Positions 1 to 7,264 of a stretch of DNA of 51,101 nt are shown here, piece by piece. Within the stretch, counting starts at the first letter, position 1. Every line of letters begins with the position of its first letter. The notes beneath the pieces were generated by a model. The model made no database searches. It saw nothing but the letters and a program-made list of their open reading frames with translations, and had not been told where the DNA came from. Source of the stretch: Clostridium celatum DSM 1785 (lineage in GTDB: Bacteria; Bacillota; Clostridia; Clostridiales; Clostridiaceae); contig NZ_KB291628.1 of the NCBI RefSeq assembly GCF_000320405.1, positions 1 through 51,101 of the forward strand, written 5' to 3'. The position numbers and the translations under genes were made by a program.

Positions 1-30
1 TTTTAAACAGGGGGTTTTTCAACAAACTGA

Positions 31-59
31 TATATATTTGTATAATAAACAAATATATA
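31..59. repeat. AT-rich inverted repeat
   Basis: TATATATTTGT (31-41) pairs with ACAAATATATA (49-59) around a short loop. It lies just past the 3' end of the minus-strand YmaF gene and could be its transcription end, but no clear T-run follows on that strand. The first 30 bases show nothing recognisable. Confidence 0.3.
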
Positions 60-81
60 TATACTCTATTTTTAATTGTGA

Positions 82-474
82 TTAACAATCATAATCATTT
101 TCTTTTTCAGTAGGAGCTTCGATTAAAGTTGCAAAGATAAATCTATGATGGTGTCCATCTACTGTTGTGGTATATCCAGTAACTAGATGAACATGCTTGC
201 CTTTTCCTACATATATTGCAGGACCAGTAACAGCATAAATTCTATGATGATGGTCTACAAAATCAGTATTAGTAGCTAATTTATGAACATGAGAGTTACC
301 GTACCTTATAGCCTCGCCTGTAACTCCAGCAAAACGATGATTGTGTTTATCATCACATTCTTCTGCAAACATTGTTGAGCCAAGGAATTCATGAACGTGC
401 TTCATAATAGTTGTATTTGAATTTTCTTCATATTCATCAAAAAGATTTCCATAATTATCATATCTATTTTTCAT
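82..474 (-). CDS. YmaF family protein
   Basis: A 130-residue protein with regularly spaced histidines: HVHEFLGST near residue 26, then HNHRFAGVTGEA, HVHKLA, HHHRIYAVTGPA, HVHLVTG and HHHRFI. The alternation of H-x-H and HHHR motifs with TG-rich turns is the hallmark of the YmaF family, first named in Bacillus subtilis. The function of that family is not established. The histidines look able to bind metal, but that is inference. There is no signal peptide or membrane segment. An AAGGAG ribosome binding site lies just upstream on the minus strand. It is transcribed alone, divergent from the BRCT gene further right. Confidence 0.8.
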   Translation of the reverse strand: MKNRYDNYGNLFDEYEENSNTTIMKHVHEFLGSTMFAEECDDKHNHRFAGVTGEAIRYGNSHVHKLATNTDFVDHHHRIYAVTGPAIYVGKGKHVHLVTGYTTTVDGHHHRFIFATLIEAPTEKENDYDC

Positions 475-604
475 AACAATACTACTCCTTATTTATTTAT
501 ATAATATATGTTATGAAAGTAAGGTGAGATTTGACATAACTTTTGATATATTTTTAATAAATAATTAATATAGTTTTTTTCTTTGAAGCATAACAATAGA
601 AGAA

Positions 605-916
605 CTAATACTCAGGATTTGTTCCATAATCTAGCCAAGAATTTAAAGTATTACTTGTAAGTTTAGCGTCTTCTTCAGAATTATAAGGAATGGCAATAGA
701 GTCTATTATTCCATCTTTTTTTTCGTAATATATAACAACATAATTTGATGAAGAATTCTTATTTTGACCTTTAGTATTAATTATGATATCTAAATTATCC
801 TTAACATATTTTCCGGTTTCTATAAGATTAATAGAATCTTTAAAAATCATTTTATCTTTAAACGTAAGAAAAGTATCATTAATTTCCAAATTACCAGCAG
901 TACTGTATATAATCAT
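605..916 (-). CDS. hypothetical protein, 103 aa
   Basis: I do not recognise this protein. It is a 103-residue soluble protein beginning MIIYSTAGNLEIND with a strong AGGAGGT site just upstream. The N-terminal half alternates short hydrophobic strands (LEINDTFLTFKD, MIFKDSINLIETG, LDIIINTKG, YVVIYYEKKDG), which suggests a small beta-sheet fold, and a helix may follow near residues 80-95 (SEEDAKLTSNTLNSWLDY). No cysteines, signal peptide or membrane segment. It shares the minus strand with the YmaF gene, about 130 bases upstream of it, so the two could be co-transcribed. The good start site and ordinary codon use support a real gene. Confidence 0.65.
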   Translation of the reverse strand: MIIYSTAGNLEINDTFLTFKDKMIFKDSINLIETGKYVKDNLDIIINTKGQNKNSSSNYVVIYYEKKDGIIDSIAIPYNSEEDAKLTSNTLNSWLDYGTNPEY

Positions 917-1107
917 AAGTACCTCCTAAAATATATTTATAATAATATAAAAACTTAATAATATGTATACGAAAAAATTTTAAAATTATGATATATTCTT
1001 TTAATATTATATAAATGATATAATATAATGATAATTTAATGAGATATTGTATAAATAAATATTGAGAGTTTTATTAGAAAATGAATTGCATTAAGGAATG
1101 ATAAAAG

Positions 1108-1728
1108 ATGAACAGTAAAATAGATTATAAAAGATTAAATTTTAAAGTTGCTAGAGAGATTTTACAAGGAAAAAACATTGTTTTTACAGGAAGAGGATTT
1201 TTAGTTAGAGGGGAACTGATGAGGCTTGCAAGGCAAGCAGGTGCTAATGTAGATAGTGTTGTAACTAAAAAGTGTGATATTTTAATCGTTGGTGAAAAGC
1301 CGGGAAGTAAGCTTAGAAAAGCTAAAATTTTGGGATGTGAAATAATTACTACAGATGACTTTAAAGATATTTTAGAAGGAAAAATTCAGGAAAGTAAACT
1401 AGTAAATAATAATGAAGATATATTAGATTTTAATTTAATTAATGAAACTAATATTTTAAATATTGGTTTAGACAATAAAAATGAGGAAAGAATTAATATT
1501 GAAAACAAAAATATAGCAGTATTTATTAAAAATGAAATATTAAAGCAAAAGACTATACTAAATGTTAAAAAGTATGGAGGAAATCTTTTAGAAACATTAG
1601 ATGAGGAAATTGTGGATTTGGTAGTATATCAACCACATTCAGATTTTGATTATTTAATAAAAAGAGCAGAAATGTTAAATATAAAGTTATTTACAGTAGG
1701 AAATTTTAATAAATTAATTATGGCGTAG
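1108..1728 (+). CDS. tandem BRCT-domain protein
   Basis: Residues about 15-90 form a BRCT domain: GKNIVFTGRGFLVRGELMRL, then AGANVDSVVTKKCDILIVGE, then SKLRKAKILGCEIITTDDFKDIL. This order (strand-FTG, helix, G-A-x-V, lysine helix, final strand) matches the BRCT domain at the end of bacterial DNA ligase LigA. Residues about 130-205 look like a second, worn BRCT repeat (KNIAVFIKN, VKKYGGNLLETL, VDLVVYQP, LIKRAEMLNIKLFTVGNF). A charged Asn-rich linker joins them. There are no ligase, nuclease or polymerase residues. BRCT domains bind proteins or DNA ends, so a role as a DNA-repair adaptor is possible but is inference. Transcribed alone. Confidence 0.75.
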   Translation: MNSKIDYKRLNFKVAREILQGKNIVFTGRGFLVRGELMRLARQAGANVDSVVTKKCDILIVGEKPGSKLRKAKILGCEIITTDDFKDILEGKIQESKLVNNNEDILDFNLINETNILNIGLDNKNEERINIENKNIAVFIKNEILKQKTILNVKKYGGNLLETLDEEIVDLVVYQPHSDFDYLIKRAEMLNIKLFTVGNFNKLIMA

Positions 1729-1817
1729 TCTAGAGATTATATATAAATAAAATATGGTTTAGTATTATTATATGGTGTGTTTGAGTTTTATATAAGTTAA
1801 AAGTATTGGAGGAGTAT

Positions 1818-2483
1818 ATGAGAGGAAACCAATTTAAAAACATAACATTAGGGATTATAATAACAGCAAGTGTTATAAGTATTTATGGATGTACAGAAAA
1901 TAAAAAAAGTAATAATCAAAATATTATAGAGGATACTAATCAAAATATAAATGAAGATGATAGTAATAAAAATATTATAACTGAGGAAGATAAAGAGATT
2001 AATATAGAGAAAACAGAAAATAAAGATTCTAATAAAGAGTATGAAATTTTTTCTATATATACTATAGATGTAAATACTGATGAAAAAGTTATTTTAAAAA
2101 ATATAGAATTAGAAAAAAAATTAAGTGTAGAAGAAAAGTTAGTAGAGTTGGCAAATGAGGTAAGTAATGATTTATTTAATAGTTTACCTCTTGAGCTTAT
2201 AGAGATAAAGGATATTGAAGAAAAGAGTATAGCTGTATTTAATTTTGAAGAGGTGGGAAAAAATGCAGAAAAAGCTACTTTATTTCAAGATTATGAAGGA
2301 GATAGTTGGTTTCAATGTTTTCAAGGATCTGCAGGTGGAAGGGTTACTGAATATACTTTGATAGAAACTTTATTACAAAGGAATTATGAAGGTGAATGGA
2401 TTGATGGTATAAATTTTACGTATAAAGGTGGAAGTGTAGAATTTGAACATACGCCTAAGCTTTCAGAAATAGTATATAGATAA
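1818..2483 (+). CDS. lipoprotein with GerMN-like domain
   Basis: The start is the ATG at 1818 behind GGAGGAG (1808-1814), not the TTG 12 bases earlier. The N-terminus MRGNQFKNITLGIIITASVISIYGC is a lipoprotein signal ending in a lipobox, with lipidation expected at the Cys. A low-complexity Asn/Glu/Lys linker of about 45 residues follows. The C-terminal part (LSVEEKLVELANEV, IAVFNFEE, FQGSAGGRVTEYTLIETLLQ, YEGEWIDGINFTYKGG) resembles the GerMN domain of GerM-type spore and germination lipoproteins. The protein should sit on the outer face of the membrane. The domain call is moderate; an unrelated surface lipoprotein is possible. Confidence 0.6.
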   Translation: MRGNQFKNITLGIIITASVISIYGCTENKKSNNQNIIEDTNQNINEDDSNKNIITEEDKEINIEKTENKDSNKEYEIFSIYTIDVNTDEKVILKNIELEKKLSVEEKLVELANEVSNDLFNSLPLELIEIKDIEEKSIAVFNFEEVGKNAEKATLFQDYEGDSWFQCFQGSAGGRVTEYTLIETLLQRNYEGEWIDGINFTYKGGSVEFEHTPKLSEIVYR

Positions 2484-2520
2484 AAATATAGCTATTTTAT
2501 AAATTGAAATTAAGTATAGC

Positions 2521-2573
2521 TTTTAACTAATATTTTTTATAAAATATTAAATAGGTTTCTTCATTAGTTAAAA
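2521..2573. repeat. inverted repeat upstream of the ttcA-like gene
   Basis: TTTTAACTAAT (2521-2531) is matched by ATTAGTTAAAA (2563-2573) across a 31-base AT-rich loop. It lies after the lipoprotein gene and about 95 bases before the TtcA-like gene. It may end the lipoprotein transcript, although no clean T-run follows the right arm, or form part of the next gene's leader. Confidence 0.35.
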
Positions 2574-2668
2574 CTAATAACTAAAGGCTCTTAACTTATT
2601 TAAAGGTTGCTTTTATATTATAATTTAAGTAAAATTAATTTTGTTAGTAAAAATAAGAGGTGATAATA

Positions 2669-3541
2669 ATGAGTAGTATAGCAGGACATGGTTGTGAAAG
2701 AATAGTACCGGAAGAAGCCAAAAAGACTCTTGAAGAAATAGAAAGAAGTATAGTTAAAAGATATAGAAAGCCAATTTGGTCAAAATTTATAAAAGCAGTA
2801 AAGGATTATGCTCTTATTGAAGAAGGAGATAAAATAGCTGTAGCTATATCAGGTGGGAAAGATTCATTGCTTATGGCTAAATTATTTCAAGAATTAAAAA
2901 AGCATGGACAAGTAAATTTTGATGTTGAATTTATTGCTATGGATCCTGGATATCATCCACAAATAAAAGAATTACTTATAGAAAACTGTGAGCATTTAAA
3001 TATACCAGTACATATTTATGAATCAAAAATATTTGAAATAATAGATGAAAAAGCAAAGGAATATCCTTGTTATCTTTGTGCAAGAATGAGAAGAGGCTCT
3101 TTATATAATAAGGCAAGAGAACTTGGGTGTAATAAACTTGCACTTGGGCATCATTATAATGATGTTATTGAAACTACAATGTTAAACGTACTTTATGCAG
3201 GAAACTTTAAAACAATGTTACCTAAATTACAAGCAGATAACTTTGAGGGAATAGAACTTATAAGACCACTTTATTACATTGAAGAGGAAGCTATTAAAAG
3301 ATTTATAAAATATACAGGATTGTGGCCTCTTAACTGTGCATGTATGGTTGCAGCAGAGAAAATCGGAAATAAAAGACATGAAATTAAGGCTATGATTGCT
3401 GAACTTAAAAAGACATTTAATGATGTTGATAAATCAATATTTAAATCAGCTACCAATGTAAATATGAACTCAATACTTGGGTGGGAAAAAGACGGAAAGA
3501 AATATTCATTCTTAGACCCTGAAAATGAAATAAAAAAATAA
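2669..3541 (+). CDS. TtcA-like tRNA 2-thiocytidine synthetase family protein
   Basis: An ATP-pyrophosphatase (PP-loop) enzyme of the TtcA/TilS superfamily. The PP-loop SGGKDS is at residues 61-66. A Cys-x-x-Cys (CYLC) is at 134-137, followed by LGHHYNDVIETTMLN, and a further pair (NCAC) is at about 223-225. TtcA enzymes hold an iron-sulfur cluster on three such cysteines and thiolate cytidine 32 of tRNA, so the layout fits. The substrate in this organism is inferred. I chose the ATG at 2669, with AGAGGTG about 8 bases upstream, over the GTG at 2660. Length (290 aa) is normal for the family. Cytoplasmic and monocistronic. Confidence 0.85.
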   Translation: MSSIAGHGCERIVPEEAKKTLEEIERSIVKRYRKPIWSKFIKAVKDYALIEEGDKIAVAISGGKDSLLMAKLFQELKKHGQVNFDVEFIAMDPGYHPQIKELLIENCEHLNIPVHIYESKIFEIIDEKAKEYPCYLCARMRRGSLYNKARELGCNKLALGHHYNDVIETTMLNVLYAGNFKTMLPKLQADNFEGIELIRPLYYIEEEAIKRFIKYTGLWPLNCACMVAAEKIGNKRHEIKAMIAELKKTFNDVDKSIFKSATNVNMNSILGWEKDGKKYSFLDPENEIKK

Positions 3542-3630
3542 TATATTTTTAGAAATTTTACCTAAAAAGGGACAGTATAAATACGGAGATATAACCAATA
3601 CTAATGATGTAGATTAGTGGAGGTGATATT

Positions 3631-3741
3631 ATGGCAAAAAAAGGCCAAAGAGCAACTTGGGAAAATGATCATTTTAAAGGTCCTAAAAAACCAGCAGCTG
3701 CAAGAGTACCAGAGGTAAACAATATAGGAAAAGATAAATAA
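3631..3741 (+). CDS. small basic protein, 36 aa
   Basis: A short reading frame starting ATG at 3631 directly behind a near-perfect GGAGGTGAT site (3619-3627). The product begins MAKKGQRATWENDHFKGPKK and ends in GKDK. It is hydrophilic and basic, has no membrane segment or cysteine, and is probably unstructured. A strong stem-loop terminator follows at 3771. The ribosome site, spacing and terminator together argue for a real gene. I do not recognise a function. It resembles, in size and charge only, the miniproteins at 38767 and 39054. Confidence 0.6.
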   Translation: MAKKGQRATWENDHFKGPKKPAAARVPEVNNIGKDK

Positions 3742-3770
3742 TAAAATTTGATTAAAATATTATGAAAAAA

Positions 3771-3812
3771 TTAAGCTAAAGTGCAAAAATGTATGTACTT
3801 TAGCTTAATTTT
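3771..3812 (+). terminator. rho-independent terminator
   Basis: Perfect 12-bp stem TTAAGCTAAAGT (3771-3782) with ACTTTAGCTTAA (3797-3808), then TTTTAT. An A-run precedes it. It ends the ttcA-like/miniprotein transcript. Confidence 0.85.
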
Positions 3813-4025
3813 ATATAAAATATAATTATAAGAAAATTTTAGTAAAACTAAATTTAAAATTTTATTTCAGGTTTAATAAAGAGAAATAAATATTTTAAAT
3901 AAAATTTAGAATAAGTTAATATGAAGATATATAATCCTTTAAATATAGATTATAAATGGCAAAGTGTTAGAGGAAATATATAATGGATAAATAACTATAA
4001 AAGTAAAAAATAATAGGAGGATAAA

Positions 4026-4214
4026 ATGGATAAGGAAACATTGTTAAAAATGGACCCACATATATTAGTTAGTATGGTAAATATGAAGTTAAGGGATTTT
4101 TACGGAAGTTTAAATGCATATTGTGATGATTTAGGAATAAATAGAGATGAGATTGAAAGTAAATTATTATGTGCAGGTTATAAATACAATAATGAATTAA
4201 ATCAATTTAAATAA
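4026..4214 (+). CDS. DUF4250 domain-containing protein
   Basis: A 62-residue soluble protein whose whole length fits the DUF4250 family common in Clostridia: MDPHILVSMVNMKLRDFYGS, then LNAYCDDLGINRDEIESKL, then GYKYNNELNQF. The P-x-I-L-x-S-x-V-N-x-K-L-R-D core and the closing Y-x-Y-x-x-x-x-N-Q-F are the recognisable parts. The helix-turn-helix-like layout (helix, short turn, LGINRDEIESKL) could suit DNA or protein binding, but the family has no known function. AGGAGGA lies 7 bases before the ATG. The next gene, a single-pass miniprotein, follows after 69 bases on the same strand. Confidence 0.85.
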   Translation: MDKETLLKMDPHILVSMVNMKLRDFYGSLNAYCDDLGINRDEIESKLLCAGYKYNNELNQFK

Positions 4215-4283
4215 TATATAAAAATAAATTAATTTATATATTTTAGATTAGAAATATTTATGAATAAGGTAAGAGGTAGAGTG

Positions 4284-4394
4284 ATGAAAAAAATAAAAGT
4301 AGGAAAATTAATAATATTAGCGACAGCTTCAGCGGCATTAGTTACAACTTTAATAAAGGATAAGAAAAATACTAAGGACAACTTAGAAAATTAG
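4284..4394 (+). CDS. small single-pass membrane protein, 36 aa
   Basis: Starts ATG at 4284 after AAGAGGT. The product is a Lys-rich N-terminus (MKKIKVGK), one hydrophobic helix (LIILATASAALVTTLI) and a charged tail ending in LEN. A terminator lies 35 bases downstream at 4430. It probably sits in the membrane as a single helix. Function unknown. It could be co-transcribed with the DUF4250 gene just upstream. A GTG at 4281 is a possible alternative start. Confidence 0.55.
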   Translation: MKKIKVGKLIILATASAALVTTLIKDKKNTKDNLEN

Positions 4395-4429
4395 TAAGAG
4401 ATTGTGGATATAAATAATTTTTTGAAAGA

Positions 4430-4460
4430 ATGATATTACTTTTGTAATATCATATTTTTT
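4430..4460 (+). terminator. rho-independent terminator
   Basis: Perfect 10-bp stem ATGATATTAC (4430-4439) with GTAATATCAT (4444-4453), a TTTT loop, then ATTTTTT. It ends the DUF4250 and miniprotein unit. Confidence 0.85.
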
Positions 4461-4593
4461 GCTGTTTATACTTAAGAATATATATAATCATATGTTTTTA
4501 TAATAAGTGATATAAAAAAAGCAATTTAATAATTTTAAAACACTACTAAAAAGTAAGTAAAGTGCGCTAAGTGATAAGAAAAGGGGAGGTAAA

Positions 4594-5931
4594 ATGAAGA
4601 AAAAGGTTGATTTAGTTTCAGGGAATATTTTAAAAACGTTAGTAACATTATCATTACCTATATTAGGAACAGCTTTTATTCAAATGGCATATAGCCTAGT
4701 TGATATGATTTGGATCGGGAGGGCTGGAAGTGCTGCAGTTGCAGCAGTAGGAACAGCAGGATTTTTTTCTTGGTTTGGAAATTCGTTAGTAACCATAAGT
4801 AAGACGGGGGCAGAAGTTGGTGTTTCACAAGCTATAGGCAAAAATAATAGTAAAGAAAGAAATGAATATGTATATAGTAGTTTGTTTTTATGTATAACTA
4901 TGGCAATTATATATGGAATACTATTAATAGTGTTTAGAGATGGATTGATTGGCTTTTTTAACTTGGGAGATGAAACAATAATAAGAATGTCTAAAGAATA
5001 TTTTATAGTAATTGCACTTGGTATGATTTGTGCATTTATAAATCCGCAATTAACAGGGATTTTTACTGCATCAGGAAATAGTAAAACTCCGTTTATTGTG
5101 AATACCATAGGGCTTGTAATGAATATAGTTTTGGATCCGATTTTAATATTTGGGATGTTTAATATTAAACCATTAGGAGTTGTTGGAGCTGCGCTTGCTA
5201 CGGTATTTTCACAATTAATAGTAAGTTTAATATTTATATATACTTTTATTAAGCATGGTTATAATATTAGTTTTAACAATAGAAAGTACATAAATAGAAA
5301 AATTATTAAGAGAGTATGTAAATATGGTGGGCCTACAGCTATCCAAAATTGTCTTTTTACATTTTTCTCAATGCTAATTGGAAGAGTAGTAGCTATGGCA
5401 GGACCAGTATCTATTGCAGTTCAAAAAGTTGGTTCACAAATAGAGTCTATTTCATGGATGACAGCAGGAGGATTTTCAAGTGCTTTAACTGCTTTTGTTG
5501 GACAAAACTATGGAGCAAAGAGAAATGATAGAGTTTTGAAAGGGTATGTAAGCACATTATTTATTTCTTGTTTAGTAGGAGTTTTTGCAACAGTTTTACT
5601 AGTTTTTGCTGGAGAACAGCTTTTTAGATTGTTTATAAATGAAAGTGAGGCAATTATTCAAGGAGCAGATTACTTAAGGATACTTGGATATTCACAACTT
5701 TTTATGTGTTTAGAAATAACTACAGCAGGAGCCTTTTATGGTATTGGAAAAACAATGACTCCTTCGCTTATAAGTATTATATTTACAGGTCTTAGAGTAC
5801 CAGTGGCTATAATTTTATTTAAACCTGAACTGCTTGGAATTAATGGAGTTTGGTGGAGTATTAGTGGAAGCAGCATTATTAAAGGAATAATTTTAGTAAT
5901 ATTATTTTATTTTATGTTCATAAAAAAATAA
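4594..5931 (+). CDS. MATE family efflux transporter
   Basis: A 445-residue polytopic membrane protein with about 12 hydrophobic helices in two related halves. The opening SGNILKTLVTLSLPILGTAF, the QMAYSLVDMIWIGRAGSAAV segment, and the second-half ALTAFVGQNYGAKRNDRV are typical of the multidrug and toxic compound extrusion family. Such proteins export cationic drugs or metabolites using Na+ or H+ gradients. The substrate here cannot be read from sequence. GGGGAGG lies 7 bases before the ATG, and the gene stands alone between terminators. A second, distant MATE paralogue lies at 47208. Confidence 0.92.
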   Translation: MKKKVDLVSGNILKTLVTLSLPILGTAFIQMAYSLVDMIWIGRAGSAAVAAVGTAGFFSWFGNSLVTISKTGAEVGVSQAIGKNNSKERNEYVYSSLFLCITMAIIYGILLIVFRDGLIGFFNLGDETIIRMSKEYFIVIALGMICAFINPQLTGIFTASGNSKTPFIVNTIGLVMNIVLDPILIFGMFNIKPLGVVGAALATVFSQLIVSLIFIYTFIKHGYNISFNNRKYINRKIIKRVCKYGGPTAIQNCLFTFFSMLIGRVVAMAGPVSIAVQKVGSQIESISWMTAGGFSSALTAFVGQNYGAKRNDRVLKGYVSTLFISCLVGVFATVLLVFAGEQLFRLFINESEAIIQGADYLRILGYSQLFMCLEITTAGAFYGIGKTMTPSLISIIFTGLRVPVAIILFKPELLGINGVWWSISGSSIIKGIILVILFYFMFIKK

Positions 5932-5995
5932 ACAAATCTATAGCTTAAAAAAGAAAAAATACAAAATTTTAACTACTTATATTTAAATAAAAATG

Positions 5996-6042
5996 TACTC
6001 TATAGAATAGATAATCTAATATTCTATAGAGTAAATTTTATT
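5996..6042. terminator. bidirectional terminator
   Basis: 14-bp stem TACTCTATAGAATA (5996-6009) with TATTCTATAGAGTA (6020-6033). It lies between the convergent MATE and polysaccharide deacetylase genes and probably serves the MATE gene, since AATTTTATT follows on the plus strand. Confidence 0.8.
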
Positions 6043-6131
6043 ACTTTATAAAAGATTTTTATTAAATTTTATGTTTGTAATTATAATTTGTAAATATAAT
6101 TTAATACTTACAGATTATAAAATAATAAAGT

Positions 6132-6854
6132 TTATTTTCTTGTAACTTTATAAATCTCAGGAGTATCAATTGTTATTTTTTTGAAGGTATAGCCTTGGCT
6201 TTTATAATATTTAATTATACTTAAAAGTGCAGAGGCAGTATTTTTATTGGCAGGAGCATTATGCATTAATACAACAACATTATCTTGTGTTGAAATAGCT
6301 CTATTTAAAATTATATCTGGTGAGGAAGGGGGATTAGCTCCATCTAAAGTATCTTGTGTCCAATCATATATTTTAAAATTATTAGCATGAACAGTATCTA
6401 CCATTTCTTGAGTTAATCTATAGGTACTATTATTAGATCCAAAAGGAAATCTTAATATATAGTAATTTTCGCCAGTAACATCATAAAGAGCCTGTTGAGT
6501 CTTTTTCATTTCACAAATAAAATCAGAACTAGAACCATAAAGTTTGGATCTTTCATGAGTAAAACTATGAAGTCCAATAGCATGACCTTCATTTTTCATT
6601 CTTAAGATAATATCTTCTTGTCCTTTAATTTGTTGACCTATAATAAAAAATGTTGCAGGAACTCCTTCTGATTTTAAAATATCTAAAGTTTTTGATGTAG
6701 TATCACCACCAGGTCCATCATCAAAAGTTAAATAAACAACTTTTTCTGGAGTAGCATTATCATTAAAGGTAGAGCATCTAACCTTTGTACCGCTAGGAGA
6801 AAGTAAAAATATACACATAAAAAATAAGAAGAATCTTGAAAAAATTTTGTTCAT
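6132..6854 (-). CDS. secreted polysaccharide deacetylase (NodB domain)
   Basis: A 240-residue protein with a hydrophobic signal segment (residues about 6-20, FSRFFLFFMCIFLLSPSG) and a NodB/CE4 deacetylase domain. Motifs in order: TFDDGP at 43-48 (catalytic Asp and metal Asp), HSFTH at 96-100 (metal His pair), RFPFGS at 135-140, W165 with Asp168, and LMH at 196-198 (catalytic His). The full set suggests an active metal-dependent N-deacetylase acting outside the cell on peptidoglycan or another amino-sugar polymer. CE4 enzymes of this size include PdaA-like and PgdA-like types, and the exact substrate is not clear. AGGAGAG precedes the ATG. Confidence 0.9.
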   Translation of the reverse strand: MNKIFSRFFLFFMCIFLLSPSGTKVRCSTFNDNATPEKVVYLTFDDGPGGDTTSKTLDILKSEGVPATFFIIGQQIKGQEDIILRMKNEGHAIGLHSFTHERSKLYGSSSDFICEMKKTQQALYDVTGENYYILRFPFGSNNSTYRLTQEMVDTVHANNFKIYDWTQDTLDGANPPSSPDIILNRAISTQDNVVVLMHNAPANKNTASALLSIIKYYKSQGYTFKKITIDTPEIYKVTRK

Positions 6855-7015
6855 ATTAACAAGTTCTCTCCTTTCTTAAAAATTATAGTAGCTTTGAACA
6901 CTAAATATAGTATGTACATATATTAAAATTAATATTAATACATAAAATGACAATGTAAATTTTTAATATATATGAGATGTAAAATATAATTTTTTAAACT
7001 TTAAAAAATTACGTA

Positions 7016-7044
7016 TTGAAATTGTACTATTATTGATATATAAT
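7016..7044 (+). promoter_or_regulatory. sigma-A promoter of the uracil permease
   Basis: TTGAAA (7016-7021), a 17-base spacer, then TATAAT (7039-7044). Transcription would start near 7051, just before the first PyrR-type hairpin. Confidence 0.75.
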
Positions 7045-7059
7045 AGCTAAGAGCTTTAA

Positions 7060-7182
7060 ATCGAATCAGAGAGTTCGGTAAGTAAAATAATGATGATATT
7101 AATATAGAATATAGTTAGTATATATTATCATTAAAGATTATAAGAAGTTTATAGTCTCTTACCGAGTGTAAGAGGCTTTTTT
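7060..7182 (+). promoter_or_regulatory. PyrR-type attenuator: binding hairpin, antiterminator and terminator
   Basis: The hairpin CGAA-TCAGAGAG-TTCG (7062-7077) carries a loop like the one bound by PyrR. Its right side continues into TCGGTAAG (7075-7082), which is exactly complementary to CTTACCGA (7158-7165), giving an antiterminator. That pairing overlaps the 5' arm of the terminator GTCTCTTAC (7154-7162) / GTAAGAGGC (7168-7176), which ends in TTTTTT. PyrR with UMP would hold the first hairpin, free the 3' half and allow termination. PyrR control is established for pyr genes in Firmicutes; its action here is inferred. Confidence 0.75.
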
Positions 7183-7187
7183 ATTTA

Positions 7188-7256
7188 CCTTTAATAACAG
7201 TCCAGAGAGGCTGAAAAGGGAGAAAGTTAAGTTTCTCCTTAATAAAAATTTAGGAG
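7188..7256 (+). promoter_or_regulatory. second PyrR-type site beside the ribosome binding site
   Basis: AGTCCAGAGAGGCT (7199-7212) closely matches the known PyrR-binding consensus. CCTTT (7188-7192) can extend its stem by pairing with AAAGG (7215-7219). Just after it, GGAGAAA (7219-7225) can pair with TTTCTCC (7232-7238). Alternatively CTCCT (7235-7239) can pair with the ribosome site AGGAG (7252-7256). These exclusive pairings suggest translational control of the permease in addition to the upstream terminator. Confidence 0.6.
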
Positions 7257-7264
7257 GATGTATT

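Noticed and set aside
1806..1817. TTG start for the lipoprotein gene
   Set aside because: The TTG lies within the ribosome binding site; the ATG at 1818 is correctly spaced.
3950..3972. Isolated TGGCAAAG, like the left arm of the recurrent GGCAAAT stem-loops
   Set aside because: No complementary TTGCC arm lies within range.
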